This document shows, piece by piece, positions 52,883 to 63,722 of a DNA stretch of 64,000 bases. Under the pieces are notes generated by a model. The model ran no database searches. It was not told where the DNA came from and saw nothing but the letters and a program-made list of their open reading frames with translations. The stretch is from Pirellula staleyi DSM 6068 (lineage in GTDB: Bacteria; Planctomycetota; Planctomycetia; Pirellulales; Pirellulaceae). Location: assembly GCF_000025185.1 (NCBI RefSeq), contig NC_013720.1, positions 3,844,001 to 3,908,000 of the forward strand, given 5' to 3'. Made by a program: the position numbers and the translations under genes. Numbering within the stretch: the stretch's first letter is position 1; every line of letters begins with the position of its first letter.

Positions 52883-54259
52883 CTAGCCGGGATACTTGGT
52901 GACCGCGCCGGAATCGAGCGACTGGCACGCCATCAGCACGACGGCCGTATCGCGCAGCCCTTCGTGCACATCGCAAATCGTGCGTGGATCGCGGCGGCGA
53001 ACGTGGTCGATGAACGAAATCAGCTCGTCGCGCGTTTCGTCGGCTTCGAGCAGGTCGATTTCGAGCGGCTCTCCTCGATGAGCCCAGGGACTGCTCGACA
53101 ATTTCAAGGTTTTTCCGGCGGTCAAAATCGCGCTATTTTCTTTGTCACCCGGCCGTAGCCAGCCCGGATCTTCGGGGAGCTTTTCGCGGTAGAAGAGTCC
53201 CTTCGTAGTCGTCAGAAAGAGCGATCCGCGCGTTCCCAGGATCAGCTCCGATGCCCCTTCGTAGGCATTGTTGCAAATGGAAGAATAGGTGACCCGAACG
53301 CGGTAGGTGTTCAGCGGCTGAGCGCCGATGTCGCTCGAGGGTAAACGTGGCAGGGGGACAGCGTCAGCGGCGGTGGCACCGTTTCCCTCGGGAGCTGTTT
53401 CGCGGCGCGGCACGACATAGTCGTAGATGCAGAAGACGTTGTCGTGAACTTCGCGGCCATCCTTCCAGTAGTCGATCCCCCCCGAGGCGATCACGCTGGT
53501 CGGCGCTGCTCCGAGAATCCAGTTCGCGACGTCAAGTTGATGGCTCCCCAGTTCGGCCATCAGTCCGCGGCTACGGTTCTTGAAGAGCCGCCAGTTCAGC
53601 CGCTCTTCGAGAGCAGCCCAATGCGGATCGGATTTGGGGACCGGCACAGGTCGACGCCAGTTGTTGTTGCGATGCCACTGCGCTTTAATCGCGGTGATTT
53701 CGCCGAGCAAACCAGCCTGCACCATCGCCACTGCTTGCTTGTAAATCGGACTCGCGCGGCGCTGCAGACCGACTTGAAACACGCACTTCTTTTCGTCGAC
53801 TTGTTTGGCGAGTTGGCGGGCCTGATCGATGTCGTAGCACATCGTTTTCTCGACGAAAACGTTCGTTCCGGCGTCGACGCAGGTGCTGGCGACCTCGAAG
53901 TGCGCCCAAAGTGGCACGGCAATCACGACGGCGTCGGGCTTGGCTTCGGCGAGCAGTTTTTTGTAGTCGCTATAGGTCGCCGCTTGCGGACCTGCATATT
54001 CACTCGCGCGCGACAGGTGCGGAGCATAGTCGTCGCAAATCGCCGTCACCTGAATGCTGGGGATGGTCGTTAAGCTGCGGAGCAAGTCACAGCCGCGCGC
54101 GCCGGTGCCAATCACGGCAACCTTCAAGGGCTCGTCGCTGTTGTCGTCAGCAGCGAGCTGCGTGAAGGTGGAAGCGGCGAGCAGGGAACCTGTGAGCCCC
54201 AGAAACTTGCGCCGCGAACGGGTCGAAAAATCTTGAGCTCGTCCAGATGACCTGTTCAT
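52883..54259 (-). CDS. Tat-exported Gfo/Idh/MocA oxidoreductase
   Basis: 458 residues. Tat signal (TRSRRKFLGLTGSLLAA), then KVAVIGTGARGCDLLRSL (Rossmann), and FVEKTMCYD in place of the usual EKP. The C-terminal domain has GSHQLDVANWILG with the catalytic-region His/Asp. Secreted members act on sugars (dehydrogenation or glycosidase-like). Its ATG (54259-54257) overlaps the TGA of apbE (ATGA), and GGAGG lies nine bases upstream, so it is translated together with apbE. Confidence 0.9.
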   Translation of the reverse strand: MNRSSGRAQDFSTRSRRKFLGLTGSLLAASTFTQLAADDNSDEPLKVAVIGTGARGCDLLRSLTTIPSIQVTAICDDYAPHLSRASEYAGPQAATYSDYKKLLAEAKPDAVVIAVPLWAHFEVASTCVDAGTNVFVEKTMCYDIDQARQLAKQVDEKKCVFQVGLQRRASPIYKQAVAMVQAGLLGEITAIKAQWHRNNNWRRPVPVPKSDPHWAALEERLNWRLFKNRSRGLMAELGSHQLDVANWILGAAPTSVIASGGIDYWKDGREVHDNVFCIYDYVVPRRETAPEGNGATAADAVPLPRLPSSDIGAQPLNTYRVRVTYSSICNNAYEGASELILGTRGSLFLTTTKGLFYREKLPEDPGWLRPGDKENSAILTAGKTLKLSSSPWAHRGEPLEIDLLEADETRDELISFIDHVRRRDPRTICDVHEGLRDTAVVLMACQSLDSGAVTKYPG

Positions 54260-55167
54260 CGCGAGGGACCTCCACGGAGCCAAGTGAGGGTGGCGCCGCC
54301 ACTCGATTGATCGATCCATCCGACCGAGGCGAGTGTGGTGGGGGCGATTTCGCGTAGCAGCTCTTTCGTCCGGTCGCGTCCCATCACGATCGCAGCGGTC
54401 GAAAAAGCTTCGCACTCCACCCCCGAGGGGCCGGTACAAAAACAGGCGCGGGGCTCGCCAATCGGAGCACTCGTTGACGGGTCGATGATATCGCTCACCG
54501 CTGTCTCGCTGCTGTGCGAATCACTACACGAAAGCGACACATCTTTGAGCGACAGCGTCGCGAGTCCGCCAGGAGCATCTTGCCAGTTGACAGCAAGTTC
54601 AATCTGCCAGCCGGTCCCTTGTGGCCCACCGCCAATCGCCGTAACGCTGCTGCTTCCACCATGCACAAACGCTTGTTTTACCCCATATTCCAGCAGCAAT
54701 TGCTTCACGCGATCGAGCGCATAGCCTTTGCCAATCGCACCGAGATCGAGCTTCACATCGCTCCGAGAAAAGGCAACTCGGCGGTGCACATCGTCGAGCG
54801 AGACTTGTGCGAACGACACCGGGACCGGCTGATCGGAGGCGGGTGTGGAAGCGGTGAGGTCGAAGGCACCGCCGGTGGTTTCCCAGGCCGATGCGCCGAG
54901 CTCGATCAGCTCCCACACTTCGCGGTCGACTTGCACCGACTGCGCTGCGGCATCGCGATTGATGCGCGAGATTTCGCTCCGTGGGTCGTAGCGCGAAATC
55001 AGCTGCTCGACGCGCTTCAGCTCGGCGATCGACGCCTCAGCGACATCGGTCAGATGTTCGGTATCGTCCCCTAGCAACAGGAGCTCGAAGAGCGTTCCCA
55101 TCGCGGCGATGTTACGAGTGATGCGAGCCACCAAAAATACCTTTGTGAAAGGGAAGGCGAGTCGCAA
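54256..55167 (-). CDS. apbE: FAD:protein FMN transferase, ApbE family
   Basis: 303 residues. ApbE attaches FMN covalently to a Thr/Ser of extracytoplasmic flavoproteins. Motifs: MGTLFELLL, SRYDPRSEISRIN, GGAFDLT, KLDLGAIGKGYALD, VHGGSSSVTAIGG, and STAAIVMG near the end. I see no lipobox; the N-terminus (FPFTKVFLVARITRN) is weakly hydrophobic. It lies between an exported FAD oxidoreductase (40 bases upstream) and an exported Gfo/Idh protein (ATGA overlap). Neither neighbour shows a clear FMN acceptor motif to my eye. Confidence 0.92.
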   Translation of the reverse strand: MRLAFPFTKVFLVARITRNIAAMGTLFELLLLGDDTEHLTDVAEASIAELKRVEQLISRYDPRSEISRINRDAAAQSVQVDREVWELIELGASAWETTGGAFDLTASTPASDQPVPVSFAQVSLDDVHRRVAFSRSDVKLDLGAIGKGYALDRVKQLLLEYGVKQAFVHGGSSSVTAIGGGPQGTGWQIELAVNWQDAPGGLATLSLKDVSLSCSDSHSSETAVSDIIDPSTSAPIGEPRACFCTGPSGVECEAFSTAAIVMGRDRTKELLREIAPTTLASVGWIDQSSGGATLTWLRGGPSR

Positions 55168-55207
55168 GCGTTACTCAAGGAGCACGCCTGGGGACTTCGA
55201 TCAGCGA

Positions 55208-57175
55208 CTACGAATAGCAACGGACTTCGAAGACCCGCGCCAGCTTGTCGCCGTTGGTAGCAGTCACTTCGAGCTTGAGCTTTTCGATGTTCGCCGCAGC
55301 AAACTCATGACGACGAAGCCGCTGATGATTCCCCGCGACTTCGGCAAGCAGTTGCCACTCGGTTTGCCCTGCGACTTTGCCGAGCAAGCGGTAATCGCGC
55401 ACCGTTTCAGGTTGGGGTGCGCGGATGATGCCGTTGTTCGCGCCGTTGCTGGAACTGAGTGTCAGTTCGCGCTGAAAACCGGTGTCGAACGTCAGTTGCA
55501 CGCGGCTGATTTTTTGAGGCGCATCCCACTGAAGCTCGAGCGACGCGCGGCCATCGAGGAGCTCGCCACTCCAGCGATGATTGGTCCCGCCGGGGAAGTC
55601 GCGCACGATGCCATCGATTACAGCCGACGCTGGATAGCCTTCGATTTCACTCGAGGCTGTCACTTTGGCAGCGCGGGCCAGATCGGCCGGATCTTCGTTC
55701 CGCTGATTGTTGATCGACTGATCGTCGCGCAGCAGCGTTTGCTGCAGTTTTTTAAGCTCGTTTTTGTTTTCGTACAGCTCACGCGGCGAGATTTTCGCCA
55801 GAGCTGCTTGAGCGGCAGCGGTTCCAGCGGCTTGTCCCATCACAGCGCAGGTGGCCATCACGCGGGTGCTCGTAAACGCGACATGCGAGGCGCTTGCGTT
55901 GCGTCCCGCCATCATCATGTTGGTGATGTTTTTGCTGTAGAGCGAACGCAGCGGGATATTGTAAATCGGCGTTTTGATCTGCACGCACGGTGGCAGATCG
56001 GCCCGATCGAAACCTCCAGGCGGGTGATCATCCATCGGCCAACCACCAAGCGCCACGGCATCGGTGAAATCGCCATTCACTCCCATCAGATCGAACTGCG
56101 TCATCAGATGATCGCCGACAAAACGACGGCTCTCGCGCTTGCCGGTCATCATGCCGACCCAGTCGATTGCCCAGTTCTCGCTCGTCGGATGCGCGCCGCT
56201 GTTCTTGATGTAGTCCCACACTCCCATCACGATCGACAGCAGTTCGAAACGAATCCGTTCGTTGTCTTGAATCGTGCTGAGCTGACCACCCCATTCGATC
56301 CACCAGTAGCCATATTCCCACGAGCCAGTGGGGCGCTTCAGCAACTGCTCTTTCGACACCTTGCGCGCCCACTTCGGTGGTGTGAACGGCATCGGACGGT
56401 CGTGCTTGCGCGAGGTAAACAAAATACTGCTGCCGAGCGTTTCCAGATCGGGAGCCTCGGGAGCGAGTGGCTCACCGAACTCGAGACGTGCCTCACGGCC
56501 GTAACGAAACTCGGCTCCCACTTCGAGCCCGAGTCGACCATCGCCCGTGCAGTCGAGATAGATGCCGGCCGTGATGTCGTAGATATGTTCGGTCTTGTCG
56601 CACCGCACCATCGCCCGGACGATCTTGTTCTCTTTGACTTCCGCCGAGTAAAGCACACTATCGAGCAGCAGCGTGAGGTTCGGTTCGCTGACGCATTTGT
56701 CGTACAGCAGCAGATCCCACATTTCCCACGAGCGCTGCGGGTTGTTGGCGGCGTCGTCGAGTCGGAACTCTTCGATCAAGCCACCTTCGCGCCAACCGGG
56801 ACGACTTTTGTGGTGATTGGCCCCGACCACATGCATTTTGACTTCGCTCGACGAGTTTCCACCCAAACGCGAGCGGTCATTTACCAGCACCACTTTTGCG
56901 CCGTTGCGGGCTGCTGCCACCGCCGCACAAACACCGGCGAGACCACCACCTGCCACAAACACATCGCACTGCAGCTTGACGAGCGTCATGTGCGGTTCGG
57001 CTGTTGCTGGCTGGCGATCGCCTGCTTCCGGGGCGATTTTTCGCATCTCGGCCCGAATCTCATCGACCGTTCGGTCGGCTGCCGATGCCTGAGAAGGAGC
57101 TTCGGCCAGAACCGCGAGGCTGTAGCCTGCAAAGCCCGAGAGACCGACGGACGAAAGAAAATCGCGACGTTTCAC
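55208..57175 (-). CDS. Tat-exported FAD-dependent oxidoreductase with C-terminal discoidin-like domain
   Basis: 655 residues. Tat-like signal KRRDFLSSVGLSGFAG directly after the GTG start (57175), which has GAGG eight bases upstream. Rossmann FAD site FVAGGGLAGVCAAVAAARNG, then DRSRLGGNSSSEV (the PF12831 layout) and YLDCTGDGRLG. From about residue 525 a jelly-roll of F5/8 type C pattern follows (TASSEIEGYPASAVIDGIV, WSGELLDGRASLELQWD), probably binding a polysaccharide. Likely a secreted sugar-related oxidoreductase. First gene of the operon with apbE and the Gfo/Idh gene. Confidence 0.85.
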   Translation of the reverse strand: MKRRDFLSSVGLSGFAGYSLAVLAEAPSQASAADRTVDEIRAEMRKIAPEAGDRQPATAEPHMTLVKLQCDVFVAGGGLAGVCAAVAAARNGAKVVLVNDRSRLGGNSSSEVKMHVVGANHHKSRPGWREGGLIEEFRLDDAANNPQRSWEMWDLLLYDKCVSEPNLTLLLDSVLYSAEVKENKIVRAMVRCDKTEHIYDITAGIYLDCTGDGRLGLEVGAEFRYGREARLEFGEPLAPEAPDLETLGSSILFTSRKHDRPMPFTPPKWARKVSKEQLLKRPTGSWEYGYWWIEWGGQLSTIQDNERIRFELLSIVMGVWDYIKNSGAHPTSENWAIDWVGMMTGKRESRRFVGDHLMTQFDLMGVNGDFTDAVALGGWPMDDHPPGGFDRADLPPCVQIKTPIYNIPLRSLYSKNITNMMMAGRNASASHVAFTSTRVMATCAVMGQAAGTAAAQAALAKISPRELYENKNELKKLQQTLLRDDQSINNQRNEDPADLARAAKVTASSEIEGYPASAVIDGIVRDFPGGTNHRWSGELLDGRASLELQWDAPQKISRVQLTFDTGFQRELTLSSSNGANNGIIRAPQPETVRDYRLLGKVAGQTEWQLLAEVAGNHQRLRRHEFAAANIEKLKLEVTATNGDKLARVFEVRCYS

Positions 57176-57341
57176 GGCAGAACCTCGGAGAGAGAGGTTG
57201 AGAAGCGGAGAACATTTGGGGCCTGCCCTGTTAGGTCGGACAGACCCCGCCAACCTTAGTGCCATGGTATCGACTATCCCGAGCCGATGCCACGTTTTCT
57301 GTCGCTTCCTTTCGCAGCGGAAGCTGGCGATTGCTGAGGAC

Positions 57342-58556
57342 TTACGAAGCCTTGGCCTTCTGTGTCTCGACCCAGTCTTCGAGCATCTGGAACTGACGCA
57401 CGAAGTCGTGCTCGGTCGTTCCCAGCGGGCTCTTGAAGAAGCTGGCTAGGAACGTCAGCAGACCTTTCTCGCCCAGTCGCGAGGCCAGATCAGTGAGTCG
57501 CACCAGATCGATTACCAGCGGCGCGGCGAGGAGCGAATCGCACCCTTGCCAGGTGAACTGCATCACCATCGGCGTGCCGAGGAAACCCTTAAAGTGGATA
57601 TGATCCCAGGCTGTCTTCCAGTCGCCAAGGCTTTCGATGTACTCAATACTTACCAACGTTTGAGGTGAATAACCCAAGATTTGGTGGAGCAAACGATCTT
57701 TGCTACGAACCTTGGTCTTCTTATTAGAAGGATCGTCTAATACCTTCCCATCCATGTTGCCAAAAATATTATGACCAACCCAGCTCATCACCTGCAAATT
57801 GCGGGCGGCAAACATGGGGGCCAAAGCACTTTTGAGGAGCGTTTCGCCCGTTTTGCCATCATGGCCAATATGACAAGTGCCACGCTCGATTGCGAGCTCT
57901 TGAATGGCTGCTGGCGCGCTACCTAAGGACGGTGTGAAATTAATATAAGGATAGCCCAAATCGAGCGCTGCAATGGCATAGATCGAACTAGCTGCCAGCG
58001 GGCATTTTTTCGGCTTGTCGAGCAGTTTTTCGAGATCTTTCCACTTGGTGGGAAGGCCATCGTCTTCAATCGGTGGCTCGGTGGAAGCGACGTTCACCAC
58101 AATCACTTGATCGAGCTTATGGTCGCTTGCAAAACCTTTAAGATCGGCTTGAATGCGCTCGATAGCAGCGCGGGGAGTTTCTCCCTTTTTCTTCAAATCG
58201 TCGGAAGCAAACTTCTCAATCGTCGAGCCGACATTCACGAGCGTGCCGCTGCGGTGGTTCTTGTCGATTTTGTCAAGCTCGCCCTTGATGCGATCGACGA
58301 GCGATCCATCGAGCGCGTGGTTGTTCGAGGCGAGTTGCTGCGCTTCGGCATAGAGCGTGGTAGTGCGAATATCGTGACCACCGATCACCATGTCGCCATA
58401 TTCGGGCAGGTCGAGCCCTTCAAATAGTGGCAGGTGGGTGACGAGCCCGACGGGGCCGCACATTCCCTTTTTGAGAGCAACAAGTCCGACTGTGACAGTG
58501 GTTGCAACGCCACCCTTGGCACCAATCAACCAGATGCCGATTTTTCGCCTGGCCAT
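57342..58556 (-). CDS. ino1: Myo-inositol-1-phosphate synthase
   Basis: 404 residues. Converts glucose 6-phosphate to inositol 3-phosphate with NAD. Motifs: IWLIGAKGGVATTVTVGL (NAD site), NVASTEPP, LGSAPAAIQELAIERG, GHDGKTGETLLKS (catalytic Lys region), NIFGNMDGKVLDDP. Start ATG 58556 matches the family; a long open frame extends upstream but into the promoter of the divergent aminotransferase gene. In bacteria this gene serves inositol lipids or compatible solutes (di-inositol phosphate). No phosphatase adjacent. Confidence 0.93.
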   Translation of the reverse strand: MARRKIGIWLIGAKGGVATTVTVGLVALKKGMCGPVGLVTHLPLFEGLDLPEYGDMVIGGHDIRTTTLYAEAQQLASNNHALDGSLVDRIKGELDKIDKNHRSGTLVNVGSTIEKFASDDLKKKGETPRAAIERIQADLKGFASDHKLDQVIVVNVASTEPPIEDDGLPTKWKDLEKLLDKPKKCPLAASSIYAIAALDLGYPYINFTPSLGSAPAAIQELAIERGTCHIGHDGKTGETLLKSALAPMFAARNLQVMSWVGHNIFGNMDGKVLDDPSNKKTKVRSKDRLLHQILGYSPQTLVSIEYIESLGDWKTAWDHIHFKGFLGTPMVMQFTWQGCDSLLAAPLVIDLVRLTDLASRLGEKGLLTFLASFFKSPLGTTEHDFVRQFQMLEDWVETQKAKAS

Positions 58557-58796
58557 CGAATGATTCGTTTTCGTTACTGCGGATGGGAGAGAGCTGCTTC
58601 GAGTGGCGGGTGCGACAAGCGATTTGCCCGGCAGAAGCAGGTCGAGGGGGGAAGATGAGCGTCCCGAGCGGGGTCTACCTGCCTGGAAGCTTGTGGCGTA
58701 GGATAGTTGCCTTCGGCATGGGCCGCAAGCGACCACTCTGGTGCGTCTTGGGGCGGCTCGTTTCCCTTTCACGGTTTTTTGAGTCAAGTGGCAGCA

Positions 58797-59990
58797 ATGT
58801 TCGACCTCCTTCCGATGGCTCCCCCCGATTCGATTCTGGGGCTGGGCGAAGCGTTCAAAAAGGACCCTAATCCCAAGAAGATCAACCTCAGCGTTGGTGT
58901 CTACAAGGATGAGCAAGGGCAGACGCCAATTCTGGCGAGCGTGAAGGAAGCAGAACGCCGCATTCTCGAAAGCGAGAAGTCGAAGGGATATCTGTCGATC
59001 GAAGGTTTGGCCGATTACGGCCGCGAAGTGCAAAACCTGCTCTTCGGTGCCGATCATGAAATCGCTGTTGCCAAGCGGGCTGTTACGGCTCAAACGCCAG
59101 GTGGAACCGGCTCGCTGCGGGTCGCAGCCGACTTCCTGCGAAAGCATTTTGCCAACTCCACCGTCTGGTGCAGTAAGCCAACCTGGGCCAACCATCAGGC
59201 GATCTTTCAGGCTGCGGGACTCGCGGTCGGTTCGTACGCCTACATCGATGCGGCAGGGCAGGGGCTCGATTTCGCCGCGATGATGGAATCGCTCGAAAAA
59301 GTTCCCGCTGGCGATGTCGTTTTGCTCCATGCCTGCTGCCACAATCCGACCGGCATCGACCCCACGCCCGAGCAGTGGAAAGAAATTGCCGATCTCGTGG
59401 ATCGCCGCAAATTGCTGCCGCTGGTGGACTTTGCCTACCAAGGTTTTGGCGATGGTTTGACCGAAGATGCCACCGGCCTGCGCGAGCTGGCTCGTCCTGG
59501 CCGCGAACTGCTGGTTTGTAGCTCGTTTTCAAAGAACTTCGGGCTTTACAGCGAGCGCGTAGGTGCCCTGACGGTGGTTGCTGGCAGCGCCGATGCAGCC
59601 GAAAGGGCTCTTAGTCAGGTGCGCATCAGCATTCGCGTGAACTACAGCAATCCACCGCAGCATGGTGCTGCTGTGGTAGCGACGGTTCTCGGCGATCCAG
59701 CACTTCGCCAGCAATGGGAAGACGAACTGACCGCCATGCGCAGCCGCATTAAATCGATGCGCACACTGTTCGTGGCGACCATGAAAAAGCTCGCCCCGCA
59801 GAAGGATTTCTCGTTCATCGAGCGTCAGCGCGGGATGTTCAGCTTCTCGGGCCTGACGAACATGCAGGTCGACGAGCTCCGCACCAAGTACGCCGTTTAC
59901 GTGGTGGGCAATGGCGGCCGGATCAACGTCGCCGGTATGACCCCCTCGAACATGGCACCGATGTGCGAAGCGATCGCAGCTGTGCTGTAG
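58797..59990 (+). CDS. Aspartate/aromatic aminotransferase (class I, AspC/TyrB type)
   Basis: 397 residues. Reading LPMAPPDSILGLGEAFKKD at the start and KINLSVGVYKDEQG follows AspC/TyrB of E. coli. PLP lysine K246 in CSSFSKNFGLYSERVGAL; TPGGTGSLRVAADF and HACCHNPTGIDP are the other family blocks; the C-terminal Arg region ends RGMFSFSGL. AspC and TyrB cannot be told apart by eye. ATG 58797 is chosen because family similarity starts there. Divergent from ino1. Confidence 0.93.
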   Translation: MFDLLPMAPPDSILGLGEAFKKDPNPKKINLSVGVYKDEQGQTPILASVKEAERRILESEKSKGYLSIEGLADYGREVQNLLFGADHEIAVAKRAVTAQTPGGTGSLRVAADFLRKHFANSTVWCSKPTWANHQAIFQAAGLAVGSYAYIDAAGQGLDFAAMMESLEKVPAGDVVLLHACCHNPTGIDPTPEQWKEIADLVDRRKLLPLVDFAYQGFGDGLTEDATGLRELARPGRELLVCSSFSKNFGLYSERVGALTVVAGSADAAERALSQVRISIRVNYSNPPQHGAAVVATVLGDPALRQQWEDELTAMRSRIKSMRTLFVATMKKLAPQKDFSFIERQRGMFSFSGLTNMQVDELRTKYAVYVVGNGGRINVAGMTPSNMAPMCEAIAAVL

Positions 59991-60156
59991 TGGACAGCTT
60001 GGCTCAAGCGAGCAAGTTCGTCCCAAGTAATTGTCTGGTAAATCTTTACGCAACACCCCGTGCTTGATCTCGGCCGGGGTAGACCAGCTGCCTAGAATAT
60101 CGCTGAAGTCGAACCCGGTTGGTTTCGGCTGGCGAACTCCTTTCAGGCAGGCAATT

Positions 60157-60852
60157 GTGAACAGCCCAACGCACGGCACTGGCGACCCCTCAACAGGTCT
60201 CGGCGAGCTCGATATCAGCCGCGATCTGGTGATCGTCGTCCATGGGCTGGGTGCGAATCGGCTGGTGATGACTCCACTCTGCTCGCGGCTGTCGAAGCAT
60301 GTCGGCCGGGTGATCAACTGGGGCTATTCGAGCCTGTGGCGTCCGGTCGAGCGTCCTGCCAGTGAACTTGTCGCGCTGTTGCATACGCTCAAGCCAGCCG
60401 ACTATCCGCACGTCCATTTGGTCACGCACAGCATGGGTGGCATTGTCGCACGGCTGGCGATTCGCGAGTTTCGGCCCGAAAATCTCGGCCGATTCGTGAT
60501 GACCGCTCCACCCAACGGTGGTTCGCATGTGGCGACACGGATGGCATCGATCCTGGGCCGCGTTGTTCCGCCGGTATTGCAGCTGCGCGACGCAGCCGAC
60601 AGTTTTGTGCGCTCGCTTCCGCCGCCCGAAGGTGTCGAGGTGGGCATCATCGCCGCGCATCGCGATGCCCTGATTGCCCGCGGAAACACGCAGTTTCCGT
60701 GCGAGGTCAATTGCGAGCATATCGAACTTCCGGGCCGGCATTCTTCGCTCGTTTGGCGTCCAGAAACAGCCGCCGCTGTGGTGCGATTCCTGAAGGCGGG
60801 CCGGTTTTTCCCCGAGCAAAATGGGTCGCTCGATAGTGGCGTGCGTGCTTAA
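60157..60852 (+). CDS. Alpha/beta hydrolase, lipase-like
   Basis: 231 residues, GTG start at 60157 (CAGGCAGG upstream). VIVVHGLGANRL carries the oxyanion-hole His-Gly; the nucleophile elbow is THSMGGIVARL; APPNGGSHVA follows; the catalytic His is probably in LPGRHSSLVWR. The H-S-M-G-G elbow and length match PGAP1-like or triacylglycerol-type cytoplasmic lipases. No signal peptide. Confidence 0.85.
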   Translation: MNSPTHGTGDPSTGLGELDISRDLVIVVHGLGANRLVMTPLCSRLSKHVGRVINWGYSSLWRPVERPASELVALLHTLKPADYPHVHLVTHSMGGIVARLAIREFRPENLGRFVMTAPPNGGSHVATRMASILGRVVPPVLQLRDAADSFVRSLPPPEGVEVGIIAAHRDALIARGNTQFPCEVNCEHIELPGRHSSLVWRPETAAAVVRFLKAGRFFPEQNGSLDSGVRA

Positions 60853-60862
60853 GCGGACGCGT

Positions 60863-61321
60863 TTATTCTCGTGCGCCGATGCCAGTGACATCTTTGGTCA
60901 GCAACAGAATTCGGGGCTCCCATTTCCCGAACGAAAAAAACTTATCGCCCACTCGCGCCATCGGCGAACCCGTGCTAACGGCGGTGGGGACCAAGAATTC
61001 GTTCACTTCGTAGCTCTTGGGGCCACGTGTGTCGCCACTCTCGACGCTCAAGGCGATGGTGGTGGGATGCGAGTAGACGACCCGAATGTTGTCTTGCTCC
61101 AGGGCTTCCTTCCAGAGTTTTTCCGAAACTTCTGCTTCGATCTGCCCTGTGGCAAAGGTGGCGAGGGCAATGCCGTGCAGCAAGGTCGCGTAGCGGTCGG
61201 CTAACTCCACGAGTCGCCCATTCCTCCGCGACGTGATGGTGGCTGTGACCGGTTCAGCCGCCAAGCTGGGAGTGACTGAACAAAGAATCGCCAGCAGTGC
61301 GAGGGTGAGGCCAAAGCGCAT
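60863..61321 (-). CDS. Small secreted protein, unknown function
   Basis: 152 residues. Signal peptide (FGLTLALLAILCSVTPSLA before AEP), then a mixed domain with a helix (AEVSEKLWKEALEQDN) and beta segments (IRVVYSHPTTIALSVE, FFSFGKWEPRILLL). Not recognised. ATG 61321 begins the signal; an in-frame ATG 61378 is less likely. Converges with the lipase gene with 10 bases between stops. Confidence 0.6.
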   Translation of the reverse strand: MRFGLTLALLAILCSVTPSLAAEPVTATITSRRNGRLVELADRYATLLHGIALATFATGQIEAEVSEKLWKEALEQDNIRVVYSHPTTIALSVESGDTRGPKSYEVNEFLVPTAVSTGSPMARVGDKFFSFGKWEPRILLLTKDVTGIGARE

Positions 61322-61639
61322 GGGGGAAGACCTTCGTGAGAGGAGTGGCCAGGGTCGGTTTCCTGGCGAGATCGCCACCGGCGTAGTATCGAGAAGCCGG
61401 GCTGGCGATGCAAACGCTGTGTGACCAACGTGTTACGTTGCGATTGTCTACCCGATTAGGCTGAAGCGGGCGAGGAGCAAGACGGCCAAAATGGGGCGCA
61501 CACGCATCTTCTGCCCCTTCTGCCAAAATGGCACCTACAGCCAGCGGTGGTACCTTCAGCACCCCTCTGTGAACTTCTTCACAAGTCGTAAGTGTATTGA
61601 AATAAATGGTTTAGGGATGAATCTGTGGCGTCTGGCGCG

Positions 61640-61667
61640 CTCTTTGCTCTATGGGGCTGCCAAAGAG
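61640..61667. promoter_or_regulatory. Inverted repeat upstream of groEL
   Basis: CTCTTTG (61640-61646) / CAAAGAG (61661-61667), 14-base loop. Possible heat-shock operator instead of CIRCE; no other support. Confidence 0.3.
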
Positions 61668-61787
61668 TGACGCTGTCATTTTCGCGACGAAGGTGCGGCT
61701 GCGAAGCGCGTGTGGTGAGCTGATGTCAGTTCCCCGCCGCTATCAGCCCCGCCCCGTTGCACCGTCGGTCAACTACCAACGTTGTTC

Positions 61788-61812
61788 ATTTCAGCACCGC
61801 TTATTTCAGCAC
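61788..61812. repeat. Direct repeat upstream of groEL
   Basis: ATTTCAGCAC at 61788-61797 and 61803-61812, spaced 15 bases start to start. Could be regulator half-sites about 130 bases before the groEL start. Confidence 0.35.
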
Positions 61813-61938
61813 AGTTACCCACCCCAGGTTGTGGCTTTCAGGCAAGGCTCGCGAGAACCGTAGGGATCTTGGCCCGTCAACCTCACCCAACCCAACGTGC
61901 TCTCGGCTAAGGCTTGTAGGCATCAGGAGTAATCAATC

Positions 61939-63636
<1,698 letters not shown>

Positions 63637-63722
63637 TCAGCCCCTCAGCTTCAGCCGGTCCAGCAAGCTACAAACACAACTTAATCACACACAAAAATTT
63701 GCGTCAAGAAAGAACATTCACC

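Larger units (their letters stand above)
61322..61938. other. Promoter region of groEL
   Basis: 617 bases without a credible gene, divergent from the 60863 gene. No CIRCE (TTAGCACTC-N9-GAGTGCTAA) is present. It contains an inverted repeat at 61640-61667 and two direct repeats ATTTCAGCAC at 61788 and 61803 (15 bases apart). Confidence 0.6.

Noticed and set aside
55109-57259. 716-codon plus-strand frame opposite the FAD oxidoreductase
   Set aside because: The minus-strand gene has a complete FAD site, Tat signal and operon context; the plus frame has none of these.
61651-61863. 70-codon plus-strand frame upstream of groEL
   Set aside because: Lies in the promoter region and carries no family features.
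61322-61938. CIRCE heat-shock operator before groEL
   Set aside because: Looked for TTAGCACTC-N9-GAGTGCTAA and did not find it on either strand.
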